Position numbers and translations under genes: made by a program. From Bin55 sp965116055 (lineage in GTDB: Bacteria; Pseudomonadota; Gammaproteobacteria; Pseudomonadales; Azotimanducaceae), in assembly GCA_965116055.1 (NCBI GenBank), contig OZ220466.1, positions 2,232,001 to 2,296,000 of the forward strand: a stretch of 64,000 bases of DNA, in the 5' to 3' direction. The notes beneath the pieces were generated by a model. It made no database searches. It was given only the letters and a program-made list of their open reading frames with translations, and had not been told where the DNA came from. Positions 46,677 through 55,998 of the stretch are shown here, in pieces (position 1 is the first letter of the stretch; each line of letters begins with the position of its first letter).

Positions 46677-48274
46677 GTAATAACAAATCCCTGATAGTTG
46701 TTGTTGACGATCTCTTCGCATCGCTGCACGTAGTTAGGAAACCCGACGTGAGGCATGAAAACACGTGGTTTGCCCGGAATGTTCGCGCCAAGGTACCATG
46801 AATTACATGTCGGATATAGCGTCATGTCAGCGAGCGCATTGACATAGTTAACCCACTCTTGTTCCGCTGATGCTTCCGCTTCGATCGTCCGATAGGTGCG
46901 TTCGCGCATATGCGTCAGACAATCAGCGATCCAATCCACATGTTGTTCAATAGACACAATCATGTTCGTGAGCACCGATGGGCTGCCAGGTCCCGAAATC
47001 ATGAAGAGATTCGGAAAGTTTGCAGTCATCAAGCCAAGGTAGGTCTTGGGGCCTTCAGCCCACTTCTCTTTGAGCGACTGGCCACCTCTACCCCGAATAT
47101 CGATTCGTAACAAAGTACCCGTCATGGCATCAAACCCTGTTGCAAAAACCACGACATCGAATTCGAAATTTTTCGCTTGAGTTTTCACTCCTTGCTCGTA
47201 GAGACACTCAATGGGATCTTGGTTGATATCGACTAACTTGACGTGTGGCAGGTTGTACGTCTCGTAATACTCTGTGTCTAGACATAGTCGCTTACAGCCG
47301 ATAATCGAATCGGGTGCAAGCAACTCGGCCACTTCTGGATCGTCAACGATGTCTCGGATTTGATCTCTAACAAAGCTCGCCGCTATGTCATTTGACTCCT
47401 TGTTCAGCCCTAAATCGTTGAACGCACCCATAAAAGCAAAACCGCCATGCTCCCACCGCTTCGTTAATTCCTTAGTGCGTTCATCGGTAGGTACCGCCAA
47501 GGCCGATTCGTTCCGCCCCGGCATCGTACCGCGAATGGCGGCAGGAGCTTGCTTATTGAACGCTCGAAACCCCGAGTAATCGGCTTTGACGTTGCGAACC
47601 TCGCTAGGATCCGCTTTACGGTTACGTGCTGGGATCGAAAAATTCGGTGTACGCTGAAACACGACTAACTCGCTAGCTGCCTGCGCGAGATGAGGAATCG
47701 CTTGTATTGCCGACGAGCCCGTTCCAATGATGCTGACGCGTTTGCCTGCTAGATTCACTGGGTCTTGAGGCCACTTTCCAGTGTGATACGTCTCCCCTTG
47801 AAAATCGTCAATACCATCAATGCGAGGCATGTTCGTCGAAGAGAGACACCCCGTAGCCATGATTAAAAAACACGCTACAACCTGTTCATCCTGACTAGTC
47901 GAAACACGCCAATGGCGATTGGATTCGTCGTAGTGCGCGGTAATGACTGAGGTTTCGAATTCAATATCGCGACGCAAATCAAAGCGATCCGCGACATGGT
48001 TAGCATATTGAAGAATTTCCGGTTGCCCTGCGTACCGTTCGCTCCACTCCCACTCTTGCTGCAGTTCTTCATCGAACGAGTAGGAGTACTCAAGACTTTC
48101 TACATCGCAGCGAGCGCCGGGATATCGATTCCAATACCACGTGCCACCGACCCCATCGGCCCGTTCGAACACTACTGCGCGCAAATGAAGTTCGCGCAGA
48201 CGATGCAGCATGTACATACCAGCAAAGCCGGCGCCGACTATGACCGCGTCGAAAGTTCTCGTAGAGTCGTTCAT
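46673..48274 (-). CDS. Flavin-containing Baeyer-Villiger-type monooxygenase
   Basis: The enzyme would insert oxygen into a ketone, or hydroxylate, using FAD and NADPH. The FAD-binding GAGFAGMYML, GGTWYWNRYPGARCDVES and the Baeyer-Villiger fingerprint FQGETYHTGKWP are present, with the NADPH-binding GTGSSAIQAI. I chose the ATG at 48274 (MNDSTRTFDAVIVG); a TTG 14 codons upstream is possible. 533 residues. Translationally coupled to the following enoyl-CoA hydratase. Confidence 0.88.
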   Translation of the reverse strand: MNDSTRTFDAVIVGAGFAGMYMLHRLRELHLRAVVFERADGVGGTWYWNRYPGARCDVESLEYSYSFDEELQQEWEWSERYAGQPEILQYANHVADRFDLRRDIEFETSVITAHYDESNRHWRVSTSQDEQVVACFLIMATGCLSSTNMPRIDGIDDFQGETYHTGKWPQDPVNLAGKRVSIIGTGSSAIQAIPHLAQAASELVVFQRTPNFSIPARNRKADPSEVRNVKADYSGFRAFNKQAPAAIRGTMPGRNESALAVPTDERTKELTKRWEHGGFAFMGAFNDLGLNKESNDIAASFVRDQIRDIVDDPEVAELLAPDSIIGCKRLCLDTEYYETYNLPHVKLVDINQDPIECLYEQGVKTQAKNFEFDVVVFATGFDAMTGTLLRIDIRGRGGQSLKEKWAEGPKTYLGLMTANFPNLFMISGPGSPSVLTNMIVSIEQHVDWIADCLTHMRERTYRTIEAEASAEQEWVNYVNALADMTLYPTCNSWYLGANIPGKPRVFMPHVGFPNYVQRCEEIVNNNYQGFVIT

Positions 48275-48299
48275 GCGTTCTGCTGCGACCACGCGCACA

Positions 48300-49868
48300 T
48301 CAGTAAATTGAGCCAAGCTGCCAACATTTTAGCTGGCTTACGGTCGTACTCGCGCCTTGCGAACGCAGCGAAATACCCGTACTATCAGGTCGTATCGGAT
48401 ACACACGAAGTGCAGCTGCTTTACGGTTATTCACGAATACTTCAACGCTACTTCGATCCACGAAGACTCTCAAATGAATCGGCTCTTCAGGTTCGACATA
48501 TACATTAAGCGTTTCAGGGGCTCGACTGAGTACATCTGGATCTAATGACGCGCGGGAATTATCAAGCGAGACCAGTGTCGTTCGAGCCCGACGGGCATAG
48601 TTCGCCCGATCCGGATAGCCTCGTTCGCGATAGACCGAAATGCGCGTGAATTCCTCTTTACCTGGCGACTCAAGTACGTTCAACTCGATTGATGCAGCGC
48701 GACTTGGTTGAAATTCGATCTCCAGTTCATAGGCGTTACCGCCTATATCGCTACCCGACGGCGCCACATCGCGCAAATCAATGTCTTGATTAGCAGGGAG
48801 TTGATGCAGGGGAATCTCGACCGTCTCCCCACGCAACGACTCAAGATCACCTGTCGGCGCCATGTGGACATCATTGCCGTTTTCGGCGAGTGTAAGTCGT
48901 CTAGGTAAGGACATGATCTGATCCCAGCCTAGCGTGCGTTTCGCTGGGTTCATGTTGAAGATCACGATCACTGATCCATCGCCTAAGGGAGTCGCGGAAG
49001 GCGCATGTACGCCACCAGGTCCAGGCGGGCCGAAGTTGAATTTCTCACCGTAGGTCACCTTGAATTTATGGCGTTTTCGGTCGTAGTCGCCAAGCCAATA
49101 TTGCCCGCCGCTCGAATGACTGAAGAATAGCAGAATGTACTTATCGCCAATTGGCCAAAAATACGGACATGCACCGTCGTCGCCAACACGTGAATAACGA
49201 TCGTCTTCCACAAACGGATGCAAGTAATTCCAATCGGCCAGATTCTCCGACTCAAATAGAAAGTCCGTTGCGACGCGCTGGCCGCCCGGGCCATCATCGC
49301 GCTGGCCGGCGGATAGCGAGTAATACTTCCCGTTCGACGACCAAATGCATGGATCGAATACGTTGTACGGCGCATGTTTCGAATCCGGCATCGGAATGAC
49401 CGGTCGATTGCCAATTTTCTCCCAATTGAGCAGAAGCGGATCCGACGAAACGGCCACCATGTTGCCAGCTTTAGTGCCGTGGTACATCGCAATGACGCGA
49501 TCGTCTTCAACGAGCGTAGCGCCACTGAAACAGCGGTCCTCTGGATCAGGATAAATGCAATAAGGCAAGTCTTCCCAGTGCACCAAATCTCGCGAAATCG
49601 CGTGGCCCCAGTGTTGACGCGTATCTTCCGGCGGATATGCCTGATAAAACAAATGCCAGTGGTCTTTCCAATAACACAAACCATTCGGATCGTTGAGCGT
49701 GCCTTCTGGATTGACGTAGTGGTATATGGGACGATGCGGATCGTCGAAAGCCTTTCTTGAGGCTTTCATGCGGTTGAGCAACGAATTGGATTCAAGCGCG
49801 GCGCGTTGTTCAAATAAATTGGTTGGAAAAGTCGTAAAAGGAACTTTCGAACGACGGTCGTCAACCAT
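48300..49868 (-). CDS. GH32-like glycosidase family protein lacking usual acid/base residue
   Basis: A five-bladed propeller plus C-terminal beta-sandwich (522 residues), as in invertase/levanase family GH32. The nucleophile motif is GTLNDPNGLCYW. The expected Arg-Asp-Pro reads FDPCIW (Arg missing). The acid/base motif, normally Glu-Cys-Pro, reads GACPYFWPIGDKYILLFF, so the Glu is absent. The C-terminal module retains FVDRSSVEVFVN. It thus belongs to a divergent branch whose activity is uncertain. First gene of the minus-strand unit with the monooxygenase and hydratase. Confidence 0.8.
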   Translation of the reverse strand: MVDDRRSKVPFTTFPTNLFEQRAALESNSLLNRMKASRKAFDDPHRPIYHYVNPEGTLNDPNGLCYWKDHWHLFYQAYPPEDTRQHWGHAISRDLVHWEDLPYCIYPDPEDRCFSGATLVEDDRVIAMYHGTKAGNMVAVSSDPLLLNWEKIGNRPVIPMPDSKHAPYNVFDPCIWSSNGKYYSLSAGQRDDGPGGQRVATDFLFESENLADWNYLHPFVEDDRYSRVGDDGACPYFWPIGDKYILLFFSHSSGGQYWLGDYDRKRHKFKVTYGEKFNFGPPGPGGVHAPSATPLGDGSVIVIFNMNPAKRTLGWDQIMSLPRRLTLAENGNDVHMAPTGDLESLRGETVEIPLHQLPANQDIDLRDVAPSGSDIGGNAYELEIEFQPSRAASIELNVLESPGKEEFTRISVYRERGYPDRANYARRARTTLVSLDNSRASLDPDVLSRAPETLNVYVEPEEPIHLRVFVDRSSVEVFVNNRKAAALRVYPIRPDSTGISLRSQGASTTVSQLKCWQLGSIY

Positions 49869-49988
49869 GGCGCGATCTAATTCGTGAGTGTGGCGATTTT
49901 AGAAAACACGTATCACGCGAGACACACGCTGTGACCGGAGGCGCTAGACACAATTTCACTCGTTCCAACTACAAGTAGAAACATCGCA

Positions 49989-50411
49989 ATGACCATCGAC
50001 AAGCTCACTTTCGATCACATTCACTTAATCGCCAAAGACCCTACGGCAACCGCGAATTGGTACGTCAAGGTTCTACACGCGAAAATCAATGCCACGTATC
50101 AAACGCGTAACGCACCTCAAATCAATGTCGGACTTGGCGGTATGGTCTTATTGATTCGCGGTCAGCGCGCCGGTGAAGGGCCTAGTGAATCCGCGCCCAT
50201 GCAAAACTATGCCGATTACTCGAGTCATAACACGTGGGGAATTGACCATTTCGGTTATACGTATCACGGCGATTTGCGCGCCTACTGTGAGCGGATTCGT
50301 GAGCGCGGTGGCACGTTTGCAGTCGAGCCGTGGGAATTCTCGCCGAATAACTGGCTCTGCTACCTTGCCGCGCCTGATGGCGTATCTATCGAAATCGTTG
50401 AAGGAAAATGA
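49989..50411 (+). CDS. VOC-superfamily (glyoxalase-like) protein
   Basis: A 140-residue single-domain metalloenzyme-fold protein with FDHIHLIAKDPTATANWYV, WGIDHFGYTY and a final GVSIEIVEGK. Likely metal ligands are H (FDHIHL), H (IDHFGY) and the terminal Glu. No signal peptide. Roles include glyoxalase, dioxygenase or antibiotic binding; not decided. Confidence 0.83.
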   Translation: MTIDKLTFDHIHLIAKDPTATANWYVKVLHAKINATYQTRNAPQINVGLGGMVLLIRGQRAGEGPSESAPMQNYADYSSHNTWGIDHFGYTYHGDLRAYCERIRERGGTFAVEPWEFSPNNWLCYLAAPDGVSIEIVEGK

Positions 50412-50431
50412 ACGCGTAGCTCAATGAACAT

Positions 50432-50507
50432 GGTGGAGCCAGGCGGGATCGAACCGCCGACCTCAACAATGCCATTGTTGCGCTCTCCCAGCTGAGCTAT
50501 GGCCCCA
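50432..50507 (-). tRNA. tRNA-Ala (anticodon GGC)
   Basis: Read on the minus strand, the 76-base molecule begins GGGGCCATAGCTCAGCTGG, with a T-arm GGTTCGATCCC and an encoded 3' CCA. The anticodon arm CAACA-ATGGCAT-TGTTG places GGC at positions 34-36, decoding GCC/GCU alanine codons. Acceptor stem bases pair fully. Confidence 0.95.
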
Positions 50508-50561
50508 TCAGTCGAAACCGATTATAGAATTCACAAGAAATTCGAGTGGTAAGGTCGTCTC

Positions 50562-51506
50562 ATGGATGCTACGAGCACTTTCTCAACTGACCTTAAACAA
50601 CCTCCCCTAAATACCTCGTTTCTCGGCACGATGCATGCCGCAAGCGAGCACTTCAAGCTCGGATGGACGGATCCTGAACTATTCGTGTGTTCGGGTCATG
50701 CCTTCGTCACTAATGTACGCATGGATTTGTGCCCAAGCGGCCCCTACGTATGGAATACCAGTAAAGTTTTAGATCTATTTAGCAATCTCAATCTTGACAT
50801 CAACATGTGCTCTTTCGTTCAACCCAACCAAGCTAGCGAGGAGGCACGCGCGACATTAGACAAGGACATAAAGCAAGCATTGTTAAATAACAGCGTCGTT
50901 ACGATCGAATGTCTTGATCACCAGGTGGTGACTGGCTTCGATACAGAAGGTTTTACCTTGGCTGTGCCGTGGAGTCCCAGCGTGGATTCCACGCCTGCGA
51001 AACTGAAATTCGGCTCCTGGGAAGGTTTCGCTTCAGGTCCGCCACTTGTTGCATTCGCCACGACGAAAAACGGTATGGAGGGCAACAAGGTTGATGACAT
51101 GCTGAAACCTGCTCTCGAATTCGCTATCGATCTGTGGGACAACCCGCTATCGTACCGCCACAACGAAACCTATGGCATAGGACCTAACGCCTATACCCAT
51201 TGGCTGAAAGCGATTGATGACGGGTTCGGCAATCAACACGGCGCTTGGTGGAACGGAACAGTTTGGTCCGAATGCAAGATGATGGCGGCACGATTCTTTG
51301 ACGAGGTCGCACCTGCCTGGTTAGATCAGCCTAAAATCATCGCCGATCTTGCCTCTCACTATCAAGAAGCGGCCGGGGCCATGATGGAAGCATCCAACAT
51401 GAACCTTCAAGCCGATCTACAGAAAGCAGCCGTCCGTCATGCGGAGCGAGCCGAAACTGCAGCAGTCAATCGACTTCGCGAGTTACTGGCAGTCATCTCA
51501 CAATAA
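50562..51506 (+). CDS. BtrH/C39-like peptidase-fold protein, unknown function
   Basis: A 314-residue protein. The N-terminal half shows a possible cysteine-peptidase-like pattern (MCSFVQPNQ; NNSVVTIECLDHQVVTG; VPWSP) and the C-terminal half an alpha-helical region with GIGPNAYTHWLKAIDDGF, HGAWWNGTVWSECKMMAARF. This combination resembles the butirosin biosynthesis BtrH N-terminal family with a helical tail, but the catalytic Cys and His cannot be assigned with confidence. The gene follows the tRNA. Confidence 0.45.
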   Translation: MDATSTFSTDLKQPPLNTSFLGTMHAASEHFKLGWTDPELFVCSGHAFVTNVRMDLCPSGPYVWNTSKVLDLFSNLNLDINMCSFVQPNQASEEARATLDKDIKQALLNNSVVTIECLDHQVVTGFDTEGFTLAVPWSPSVDSTPAKLKFGSWEGFASGPPLVAFATTKNGMEGNKVDDMLKPALEFAIDLWDNPLSYRHNETYGIGPNAYTHWLKAIDDGFGNQHGAWWNGTVWSECKMMAARFFDEVAPAWLDQPKIIADLASHYQEAAGAMMEASNMNLQADLQKAAVRHAERAETAAVNRLRELLAVISQ

Positions 51507-51510
51507 ACCA

Positions 51511-53001
51511 TTAGGCAGCTGCACCGTCCAACGCAACCCAAACTTTTTCGAGCTGTTTGAGCTTCTTCTTCGAGATGCCACCGAGAATTTCAATGCCTGC
51601 GCGTAAACGAGCTCGCGTGATTTCACGGCCTAGCACAACGATCGAATCGAACAGCGGTAGCGCCACAGACTTCCCAGAAATGGCTACGAACAAGGGCGCG
51701 AGAAAGTCTCGAACTTGATAACCACTTCTATCAGCTGTTAAACGTAATGCTTGACCGATAGTCTCAGCATCCCCATTCACTGTTTCTTCAAGCGTGCGCA
51801 TGGCGAGAAACAGAATCTTTGTACAGTCTTGTTCGTTGAGCGATTTGTGCGAAAACGCTGTTTTGTCTAACAGCGGAAGGTCACCGAGTAGATAACCAAT
51901 TTGTGGAACGATTTGATCGAATCGTTCCGTGCGATCTTTCAGCATCGCCGTGATTCTCTGTAAGCGATCGGATTCGCCAGCCCAATGCACAAAGCGTTCC
52001 TGAAATGCGGTGTCCGATAACTCGCGCAAATAGCAACCGTTCAGCCAATCTAATTTCTCAACATCAAATACCGGTCCGCGCGGCGATATGCGATTCAAGT
52101 CTATATGTTGCGCGAACGTTGCATAGCTAAATTGCTCGCGCTCGTCCGGCATGGACCAACCCATGGTGGCAAGGTAGTTCAGCAAGGCCTCGGGAAGATA
52201 CCCTCGCGCACGATAGTAGTCGATGCCGGTCGGGTTCTTGCGCTTGGACATTTTTGACTGGTCCTTGTTGCGCAGCAGCGGTAGGTGATAGAGCGTCTGG
52301 AACTTCCACCCGAAATAGTCGTAAATCATCATGTGTTTAGGACAAGACGAAATCCACTCCTCGCCACGCAAGATATGCGTGATTCCCATCAGGTGGTCGT
52401 CCACTGTCGCACAAAGATGGTAGGTCGGAAAGCCATCGGACTTTACTAATACTTGCATATCGACTTGCTGCCAAGCAATGGCGATTTCGCCGCGAATTCG
52501 ATCCTCAAAGACACAATGGCCTTCCGTCGGCACTTTAAGGCGTATGACATGCTGTTCACCCGCGTCAATGCGTTTTGCCACCTCCGTTGGACTCAAGCCG
52601 AGGCAGTGGCCGTCGTACTTAGGTGTTTCACCTCGCCGTTGCTGCTCGTGACGAAGCTTATCAAGTCGTTCTTTCGTGCAAAAACAATAGAACGCCCCGC
52701 CGTTTTCGATCAATGCCGTTGCGTGTGTTCGATATATCGCTAAACGATCGCTAACTCGGTACGGACCGAACGGCCCACCCACATCAGGACCCTCATCCCA
52801 ACTGAGATTTAGCCACTGGAGCGCTTCATAGATCGCCGTTTCCGCTTGGGACGTACTGCGGCTCGCATCCGAATCTTCGATACGCAAGACAAACTTCCCC
52901 TGCTGCTGCTCGGCAAATGCCTTGTTAAATAGTGCAATGTAGGCAGTGCCTAGATGAGGCGTACCAGTTGGCGAAGGTGCGATGCGCGTCCTAACGGACA
53001 T
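51511..53001 (-). CDS. gltX: Glutamyl-tRNA synthetase
   Basis: The enzyme charges tRNA-Glu (and perhaps tRNA-Gln). The class I HIGH motif appears as PSPTGTPHLGTAYIALF, and KMSKR as SKMSKRKNPTG. 496 residues, near the family norm of about 470-490. GQKLV-like zinc domain is not needed in this type. Convergent with the 314-residue gene. Confidence 0.93.
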   Translation of the reverse strand: MSVRTRIAPSPTGTPHLGTAYIALFNKAFAEQQQGKFVLRIEDSDASRSTSQAETAIYEALQWLNLSWDEGPDVGGPFGPYRVSDRLAIYRTHATALIENGGAFYCFCTKERLDKLRHEQQRRGETPKYDGHCLGLSPTEVAKRIDAGEQHVIRLKVPTEGHCVFEDRIRGEIAIAWQQVDMQVLVKSDGFPTYHLCATVDDHLMGITHILRGEEWISSCPKHMMIYDYFGWKFQTLYHLPLLRNKDQSKMSKRKNPTGIDYYRARGYLPEALLNYLATMGWSMPDEREQFSYATFAQHIDLNRISPRGPVFDVEKLDWLNGCYLRELSDTAFQERFVHWAGESDRLQRITAMLKDRTERFDQIVPQIGYLLGDLPLLDKTAFSHKSLNEQDCTKILFLAMRTLEETVNGDAETIGQALRLTADRSGYQVRDFLAPLFVAISGKSVALPLFDSIVVLGREITRARLRAGIEILGGISKKKLKQLEKVWVALDGAAA

Positions 53002-53056
53002 CAGTTAACGTTGCCTGCGACGATGTACATAGTAATAAGCAGCGTAATTTTGAGCA

Positions 53057-54085
53057 TTAACCGATCCGACGGATCAAGACAATCCCAATCACCCATACTA
53101 AAAGAATTGGCGTACCAATCGCTAACACAGGCGGTAGCGCAAATACGACAGTCACCGGCGCAACCAACGTCTGTAGATAGTGAAATGCAAAACCTACCGC
53201 GATCCCGAACGTCAAACGTGCGCCCATACCCATTTCACGCGTTGATCCAATCACGAATCCGATTGCAATAAGCACAAGTCCGAGTACACTCAACGGCTTT
53301 GTGAGTTTGAGCCAAAACTCTACCTGGAACTCAGTCGAATCCTGACCGGTAGCACGCAAATCTTCAATTTGCCGATAGAGTTCTACCACAGACATTTTCC
53401 GCGGGATCGTGGTAAACGCCGTCATGAGTGAATCGGCAGTTCGAGGCGTTTCCCAAGCTGCGTTAGCCGCTTGCATTCGTTCAATACGTCCCGCTTCAAT
53501 TGAGATATCGCGCACATCTTTCAGTTGCCATCCACCGTTGGGATGCGGCTCTGCCGACACGGCTTCTCGGATTCGTACTAACTCCGCCTCGCGTCCGAGT
53601 TCGTATTGAGCGATGCCATGCAGAGAATCGTCCACCCCGACCGCACCGATACGCGTAAACGTCGTGCCTTCACGAACCCAAGCGCTTGATACGCCCTCGC
53701 GTATCGCCGATAGACGCCGCTCGTCGGTCGAAAAAACTAAGGGCACAATGCTTTGGGCAACCACGATCATGAATACGCTTGGGATGCATACGGATAGAAA
53801 CAACCTGGTGATGGACACACCTGCACTTCTGAACACCGTGAGTTCCGAATGAGACGATAAGTTACCCATGCCGATGAGCGTTCCGAGGAATATCGCAAAT
53901 GGCGCCAACTCTTCGATCTTTCTAGGCAAAGTACGTACCGCTTGCCAAAGCGCGGCAACAAATCCGCCATCCTCTACCGAGTAGGCCATAGCGTCAAGCA
54001 GGGTAAACACAAACATCAACATGGCGCCGCACATCGTCACGACCAGCATCGCCAAGCATGTCGTCTTGCCGATATACCAATCCAT
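53057..54085 (-). CDS. lptG: LPS export permease LptG
   Basis: An inner-membrane subunit of the LptB2FGC lipopolysaccharide transporter. I chose the ATG at 54085 (MDWYIGKTTCL), giving 342 residues; upstream codons overlap lptF. Six membrane helices with a periplasmic beta-jellyroll (about 130-250) and the LptG pattern FAIFLGTLIGMGNLSSHSEL are visible. Second gene of the lptF-lptG pair. Confidence 0.88.
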   Translation of the reverse strand: MDWYIGKTTCLAMLVVTMCGAMLMFVFTLLDAMAYSVEDGGFVAALWQAVRTLPRKIEELAPFAIFLGTLIGMGNLSSHSELTVFRSAGVSITRLFLSVCIPSVFMIVVAQSIVPLVFSTDERRLSAIREGVSSAWVREGTTFTRIGAVGVDDSLHGIAQYELGREAELVRIREAVSAEPHPNGGWQLKDVRDISIEAGRIERMQAANAAWETPRTADSLMTAFTTIPRKMSVVELYRQIEDLRATGQDSTEFQVEFWLKLTKPLSVLGLVLIAIGFVIGSTREMGMGARLTFGIAVGFAFHYLQTLVAPVTVVFALPPVLAIGTPILLVWVIGIVLIRRIG

Positions 54086-54096
54086 TCGCCAGGATG

Positions 54097-55173
54097 TCAC
54101 GCGGGCCGCCAGTTTTTCCGTACCAGATAGATGCCAAGTGCCAACATCAAGGCATGAACCGGCCAGAAACCCATAGCCGACCAAACCACGCTATGTTGAA
54201 GTTGGTTCAATGAGCCAAGCAATAACCCGTAATACAAAACGAACAGCAACAAGCCGGGCAAGATTTTTCCAAAGCGCCCCGACCGAGGCTTAATGCGACC
54301 CAATCCCACCGCGATGATGGCGACGATACCCGTCATGATCGGTAGCGCGAGACGCCAATGCCATTCCATGCGTTCCGATGGAATAGTCGAATTGAGTTCG
54401 ATGGTCGGAATACGTGAAGGATCGTCGCGCATACGCTGTACGTCGCTCATTTCAATGCGCTGCGTTAAGGTATCGAACGACGTGACGCTAAGCGCGGCAT
54501 CTGCCTTACTGCTTGTATAACGTCTTCCGTCAATGAGTTCAAGATAACGTACGCCCGACGTTGGGTCAATGTGGTACTGACCGCGCTCAGCCAACAGGGT
54601 GACATCACCCGTAGGTGTTCGGCTATTCATAAATACGCCGCTTACCGACATCGCGTCGCGATCTACCGATGCCATATAACTAACTCGCGTACCGTTATCA
54701 AATGTATGAAACTTATCAGCTTTTATGACATCGAATTCGCTTACGACTTCCTGCGAACTTAACAACGCCAAGAAGCTTGCTCTGGCTTCTGGGGTCAACA
54801 CGAAGCTCAAGTAACCCACGACGACAATCAAAGGCACGACAAACCAACCAAACCAAGCGAGCAATCGAATAGGACCTACCTTCGCCATTTGAAGGATGGG
54901 CATCTCGCTATCGGCATCTAAACGGCCAATCGTTAGCAACATTGCGAGGTACAAGCTGAAGGGTACGACGATCTGAATGAAATCCGGCATCTTCAGCGCT
55001 AGCACGGACCACAGAACTTCCGCCGCAAGTTCGCCTGCTGCTGCATCCTGTAGATAGCCAGTGAAGCGACTGCCAAGACTAATCAGCATGAGAACCATGA
55101 ATACGACGAGAAACACCGCGCATAACTCACGTAAGCAATAACGAGGGGCTACGCCGAAATTGATCAACTGCAC
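54097..55173 (-). CDS. lptF: LPS export permease LptF
   Basis: The partner of LptG. The 358-residue protein shows VFMVLMLISLGSRFTGYLQD, PFSLYLAMLLTIGRLDADSE (LptF-type LYLAVLLTLGRLYADSE) and six membrane segments with a large periplasmic domain. The 11-bp gap to the lptG ATG supports one operon. It is divergent from holC. Confidence 0.9.
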   Translation of the reverse strand: MQLINFGVAPRYCLRELCAVFLVVFMVLMLISLGSRFTGYLQDAAAGELAAEVLWSVLALKMPDFIQIVVPFSLYLAMLLTIGRLDADSEMPILQMAKVGPIRLLAWFGWFVVPLIVVVGYLSFVLTPEARASFLALLSSQEVVSEFDVIKADKFHTFDNGTRVSYMASVDRDAMSVSGVFMNSRTPTGDVTLLAERGQYHIDPTSGVRYLELIDGRRYTSSKADAALSVTSFDTLTQRIEMSDVQRMRDDPSRIPTIELNSTIPSERMEWHWRLALPIMTGIVAIIAVGLGRIKPRSGRFGKILPGLLLFVLYYGLLLGSLNQLQHSVVWSAMGFWPVHALMLALGIYLVRKNWRPA

Positions 55174-55514
55174 GTTAGGATCAATAATGACTAAGTTGAT
55201 TGGTCAGACATGGTATGCGAGCCAAAGTCAAGTAAACAATCTCAAATTTGATACTTGTCAATTGGGCAAGCGAGTATGTGGCGCATGAACTACGGGTTCC
55301 GGTGCCTTGGGTGGAGTGGGATCTGGCATGTATGGCATGGCATCTCACACGCTGGATACACTTGGTGCGATACGTCTATACCAGAAAATAAACCATAGGA
55401 GAGTCTGGTAAGACTCATTGACTACCCATCGCATAGGCCGCTTTTGAACATATCTACTAATAGGCATCTTGATGATTCGTTAAATCAAATCCCTCCTAAT
55501 GCAGCTCTGCTGAC
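55174..55514. other. lptF-holC intergenic region, no pepA
   Basis: The 341 bp hold no gene. In most gammaproteobacteria pepA lies here, between lptF and holC. A hairpin GAGTCT-GGTA-AGACTC is at 55401-55416, without a T run. Confidence 0.5.
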
Positions 55515-55982
55515 ATGAAGGATAAAAAGACCAAAAAAGACATTGATCTGGCGTCCGTGAATTTTTACGAACTTGACCAGGACGACGAACAAGGAAAAAT
55601 GCAAACAGCGTGTCGACTCGCTGCACAGGCCTATAAGCAAGCGATGTCCGTCTTCATCTTGACCCCGAATGAATCTACCTCGAAAGCCATTGACGACTTG
55701 CTGTGGAATTTTCCGCCACATAGGTTCATACCTCATTCATTGCAAGATGGCGATGAGTCGAGCGGCAATTTAATACGTATTGACCATAAGGATCCAGAAC
55801 AAAAGAGCCACCTTCTCATCAACCTCACTCAAAGGAAGATCGGCATAGCTGGCAAAGTCGAACGGATTTTCGAGATTGTCTTACCACACGAGAGAACCTC
55901 GGCGCGTGATCGGCAACATCATTACGAGCAGTTAAATTGCACTATCCAAATTCATTCAGTGAAGTTGTCCGCTCGCCGTTAA
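55515..55982 (+). CDS. holC: DNA polymerase III chi subunit
   Basis: Chi links the clamp loader to single-strand binding protein. The 155-residue sequence has VNFYELDQDDEQGK, ACRLAAQAYKQAMSVFILT, LLWNFPPHRFIPHSL and HLLINLTQ, the chi pattern. It starts with an ATG in the pepA-less upstream region and is followed by the ankyrin gene. The partner psi (HolD) is at 2699. Confidence 0.85.
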   Translation: MKDKKTKKDIDLASVNFYELDQDDEQGKMQTACRLAAQAYKQAMSVFILTPNESTSKAIDDLLWNFPPHRFIPHSLQDGDESSGNLIRIDHKDPEQKSHLLINLTQRKIGIAGKVERIFEIVLPHERTSARDRQHHYEQLNCTIQIHSVKLSARR

Positions 55983-55998
55983 AGGTTGACTTTGACAC

